Shown here: piece after piece, positions 6,635-9,096 of the stretch | Position numbering within the stretch: position 1 is the first letter of the stretch | How the letters are laid out: each line of letters begins with the position of its first letter | Source: Eggerthellaceae bacterium UBA5808 | GTDB taxonomy: Bacteria > Actinomycetota > Coriobacteriia > Coriobacteriales > Eggerthellaceae | Reading direction: 5' to 3' | Length of the DNA: 9,096 bases | Assembly (NCBI GenBank): GCA_002417975.1 | Contig: DIDE01000091.1 | Location: 1-9,096, forward strand | Notes under the pieces: generated by a model | Database searches by the model: none | What the model saw: only the letters and a program-made list of their open reading frames with translations | Told to the model about the DNA's origin: nothing | Position numbers and translations under genes: made by a program

Positions 6635-6647
6635 CCTACGATCTAGT

Positions 6648-6653
6648 AGTATA
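6648..6653 (-). promoter_or_regulatory. Possible -10 element for selC
   Basis: Minus-strand TATACT lies 13 bases before the tRNA 5' end, a suitable distance for direct transcription of the tRNA with a short leader. A -35 box is poor: TTTTGA at 15 bases, or TTGAAA at only 13. The tRNA may simply be read through from selB. Confidence 0.25.
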
Positions 6654-6663
6654 CCGCGCGTTG

Positions 6664-8586
6664 TCATTTCAAAACGCGTGAATCGTCTTTTCTTGAGGTA
6701 AAGCCTTGTGCATCGAGGTATTCCAACACGGGGACAGCATATTTGCGGCTTGTCCCCATAGCGTTTTTGAGCGACGCCACGCTCCCATCTCCACCAGCGG
6801 CAAAGTGAGCCTGTAATGTTTGTTTGCATTGCTCGATAACATTGTGTGAAAAGAAGAGTTCGCTCGTGATGCGGTCTGCACGATTATCTAATTCAAGTTG
6901 GGCAAGTGCTTTGCGAACGAGAGCAACATTCATTTGAGCCATTTCTGCAAGTTTGGTAACAGACGGCGGTGCCATGGCTCCTTGGTCAAGTAGTGGTGCA
7001 ATGGTGTCTGCCGCTTCCTCGACAGCTTTTTTGGCGCCACTTTGCGATTGCGGATGTCCAACTGTTCCGTTGTCAACGACGGCTACACCTCGTGCGACTG
7101 CTTCACACACAAGTGCATCAAAGCAAGCTGCTGATGCACGCGCTGCACAGCGTTGGCGTAGTGCTTCTTGGGCGATGCCTGTATCTTCAGGATGATTAGC
7201 GTGAAACGCTATCAATGTTCGTTCAATAAGGCCAATTTGCTGCTGTAGTACGCGTTGTGTGGTGTAAAACGTTTGCTCACCGCGAAGCGCATATGCATGC
7301 TTATGATCTACTGCATCTTCAAGATACTTGGTGAGCGCTTGGTCTGATAAGGGAATAATGTGTGATAACTCATGTGCGCATACCGGAAGGTCATGCAAGG
7401 CGAGCGCTGCTTCGACTGCTGTTTGCATATCGTGCTCGCGAAGTGCATTGAGCAGCTTTTGCTCATTTTGGGTAAGCGTTGACCGCCTGCGTGGATGAGC
7501 GAGTAAAACTTTTCCGCCACCAGCAACATGCATAGGCGAAAACGTACGTATGATAAAGCGATCTCGGTACGAAACAGGCAATGGCTCTTCGAGTCGTATT
7601 TGAGCAAGGGCTGTTTCCCCTGGTTTCATTTCTTGTTGTCCATCAAAAAGGAGCACGCGTCCTAAAACTTCACGTGTGCCATGAGCAACATGTAAACGCT
7701 CGCCGCTTTCTAGGGGTTTCCCTGATTGCGCGGTGTCGCAATAGGTGAGTTCTGCGTCAAATCGCGTACTGACCTCGATAGTGTGAGGGAGTGCGATGCA
7801 ATCACCTGGGTGTATCTCGTTTGTCTTAACACCAACGAGATTAAGAGCAACGCGATTGCCCGCAACGGCTTTATCTACTGATGCGTGATTGATCTGGATT
7901 GATCGGATGCGACTTAATGTAGAGTGCGGAAGAATTTCGACTTGATCATCGGTGTGCAGCGACCCGCTCCAGAGTGTTCCTGTAACAACGGTTCCAGCGC
8001 CTTTGATCGTGAAAACGCGGTCGATAGGTAAGCGCGTGATCCCTTCGTGCTCTTGAGGATGAGTTTTGTCGCAGAGTTGTGCGATTGCTTGACGGAGCTC
8101 GTCAAGTCCTTGTCCCGTTGCGCCTGATGTGGCAATAATCGGGGCGTTGGGATATCCGTGCTCATCCATGAACGTGCGGACTTCGTGTTTCATATAGTCG
8201 AGCCATTCGTCGTCGACGAGGTCGGCCTTTGTGAGCGCAACCACACAGGAAGTTACACCTAGTGTTTTCAAGATGACGGTGTGCTCGATTGTCTGAGGCA
8301 TGATTCCGTCATCGGCAGCGATAACGAGTAGCGCAATGTCGATGCCTGTTGAGCCTGAGATCATCTGTCTAACGAAGTGCTCATGGCCAGGCACATCGAC
8401 AACACCAATGGTTCGCCCATCAGGCAAATCCATCTGAGCAAAACCGAGTTCGATAGTAATGCCGCGTTCCTTTTCTTCGGCAAGACGGTCCGGGTCAGTT
8501 CCTGTGAGTGCTTTAATAAGTGTCGACTTACCATGATCGATATGACCAGCCGTGCCCAGGATAAGATTTGCGTGCTCAGTTTCCAT
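6664..8586 (-). CDS. selB: Selenocysteine-specific translation elongation factor SelB
   Basis: The predicted protein has 640 residues (E. coli SelB has 614). The N-terminal GTPase domain shows G1 GHIDHGKST (14-22), G2 RGIT (41-44), G3 DVPGHE (64-69) and G4 TKAD (119-122). EF-Tu-like beta-barrel domains follow, for example VFTIKGAGTVVTGT. The C-terminal part, rich in short charged helices, corresponds to the winged-helix repeats that bind the SECIS hairpin of selenoprotein mRNAs. SelB carries selenocysteinyl-tRNA to ribosomes paused at UGA. ATG 8586 has AAGGAG seven bases upstream. Its first 11 bases overlap the end of selA, a sign of translational coupling, and selC follows 29 bases after the stop. 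The frame is intact. Confidence 0.96.
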   Translation of the reverse strand: METEHANLILGTAGHIDHGKSTLIKALTGTDPDRLAEEKERGITIELGFAQMDLPDGRTIGVVDVPGHEHFVRQMISGSTGIDIALLVIAADDGIMPQTIEHTVILKTLGVTSCVVALTKADLVDDEWLDYMKHEVRTFMDEHGYPNAPIIATSGATGQGLDELRQAIAQLCDKTHPQEHEGITRLPIDRVFTIKGAGTVVTGTLWSGSLHTDDQVEILPHSTLSRIRSIQINHASVDKAVAGNRVALNLVGVKTNEIHPGDCIALPHTIEVSTRFDAELTYCDTAQSGKPLESGERLHVAHGTREVLGRVLLFDGQQEMKPGETALAQIRLEEPLPVSYRDRFIIRTFSPMHVAGGGKVLLAHPRRRSTLTQNEQKLLNALREHDMQTAVEAALALHDLPVCAHELSHIIPLSDQALTKYLEDAVDHKHAYALRGEQTFYTTQRVLQQQIGLIERTLIAFHANHPEDTGIAQEALRQRCAARASAACFDALVCEAVARGVAVVDNGTVGHPQSQSGAKKAVEEAADTIAPLLDQGAMAPPSVTKLAEMAQMNVALVRKALAQLELDNRADRITSELFFSHNVIEQCKQTLQAHFAAGGDGSVASLKNAMGTSRKYAVPVLEYLDAQGFTSRKDDSRVLK

Positions 8587-9096
8587 GGTGCGCTCCTTGG
8601 ACGGTATGATGTTTCATTGTGCTCGCTTGTGCTGTGTTTCGCGAAGCATGTGCAGATCTATCGGTGCATGTCTGATATCCAATTGAATCAAAATAGGCAG
8701 CAAACCCTCGTGCAATCATGTCGATTTCTTCATCGTTGAGCACGGTGCGCATATCGCAGAGGACTTTTTCATGCTTAATACGTACGACGATAGGAACGAG
8801 GTTATCTGCTGTAAGGTAATGCTCGCACGATTGAGCGTCGCCATGATCAAAATCAATCGACAGCGCAAACGTAGGAATATCGCACATGGGAAGTGATCCT
8901 CCTCCTGCGCGTGAAATTTCGGGAACGATATCAGTGTGAATGCATCCTTTGGGGACGAGCTCGCCTAACCGTTTATCAAGTGCATCGGCTCGATCATGAA
9001 CAAGCGTAGGATCTTCGTCAAGCATACGCAGCGTTGGAACGGATGTTGATGATACGCGCGGGTCTAAGTAGAGCCGTAATGTTGCCTCGAGAGCTG
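8576..9096 (-). CDS. selA: L-seryl-tRNA(Sec) selenium transferase SelA, C-terminal part
   Basis: The minus-strand frame is open from the right window edge to the TGA at 8578-8576, giving 173 codons of the C-terminus. The conserved SelA features seen are ALEATLRLYLDP near the edge, then SVPTLRML, and the GGGSLP motif corresponding to the GSGSLP that I recall for E. coli SelA. SelA is a PLP enzyme that converts seryl-tRNA(Sec) to selenocysteinyl-tRNA(Sec) using selenophosphate. Its PLP lysine and N-terminal domain lie outside the window. The last 38 residues or so, after GFAAYF, form a polar, His- and Ser-rich tail beyond the region I can match to the family. The gene overlaps selB by 11 bases. 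Confidence 0.93.
   Translation of the reverse strand, partial: ALEATLRLYLDPRVSSTSVPTLRMLDEDPTLVHDRADALDKRLGELVPKGCIHTDIVPEISRAGGGSLPMCDIPTFALSIDFDHGDAQSCEHYLTADNLVPIVVRIKHEKVLCDMRTVLNDEEIDMIARGFAAYFDSIGYQTCTDRSAHASRNTAQASTMKHHTVQGAHHGN

Noticed and set aside
6662..6666. UGA stop of selB considered as a selenocysteine codon
   Set aside because: Read-through would add only six codons before TAG, and the protein already has a full-length SelB architecture.

Overview
The window looks like the chromosome of an anaerobic, medium-G+C actinobacterium. The closest fit I can suggest is the Coriobacteriia/Eggerthellales, for example a Cryptobacterium-like organism. This is an inference from moderate G+C, selenocysteine and molybdopterin genes side by side, cysteine-rich ferredoxin-type proteins and the style of the amino-acid ABC transporter. 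I could not run a database comparison.

Layout. (1) On the minus strand, 1-947 is the N-terminal two thirds or so of a threonine/serine-exporter-like membrane protein (ThrE/DUF1212 type), cut by the left window edge. (2) A divergent intergenic region (948-1387) carries a good plus-strand promoter (TTGATA-17-TATAAG) and about 210 nt of untranslated leader. (3) On the plus strand, 1388-2707 is a fused MobB-MobA protein for making the guanine-dinucleotide form of the molybdenum cofactor. It overlaps a cysteine-rich 4Fe-4S protein (2685-3824) with ferredoxin modules at both ends and an MvhD-like cysteine segment between them. (4) A 275-base gap (3825-4099) holds a promoter, an inverted repeat and a structured leader RNA. 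(5) Next is a plus-strand polar amino-acid ABC transporter: lipoprotein binding protein (4100-4930), a strong hairpin terminator, permease (5056-5736) and ATPase (5746-6510). (6) Converging on it from the right, on the minus strand, is a complete selB (6664-8586), the 3' part of selA (8576 to the window edge) and the selenocysteine tRNA selC (6537-6634, anticodon UCA). The order of transcription is selA-selB-selC.

How it fits together. SelA, SelB and tRNA-Sec make and deliver selenocysteine at UGA codons; selD would have to lie elsewhere. MobBA finishes the pterin cofactor used by enzymes of the formate dehydrogenase/DMSO reductase family. The Fe-S protein coupled to MobBA is a plausible electron-transfer or maturation partner of such an enzyme. 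Together they suggest, without proving, that the cell makes a selenocysteine- and molybdenum- or tungsten-containing oxidoreductase such as formate dehydrogenase. No gene in the window itself appears to contain an in-frame UGA-Sec codon.

The least ordinary item is the transporter leader at 4012-4098. Its second arm closely resembles the pyrophosphate-binding P4-P5 arm of TPP riboswitches, with compensatory base changes, but the CUGAGA box of the other TPP arm is missing. A seven-base stretch at the junction of the two arms is complementary to the ribosome binding site, so a translational switch is easy to draw.
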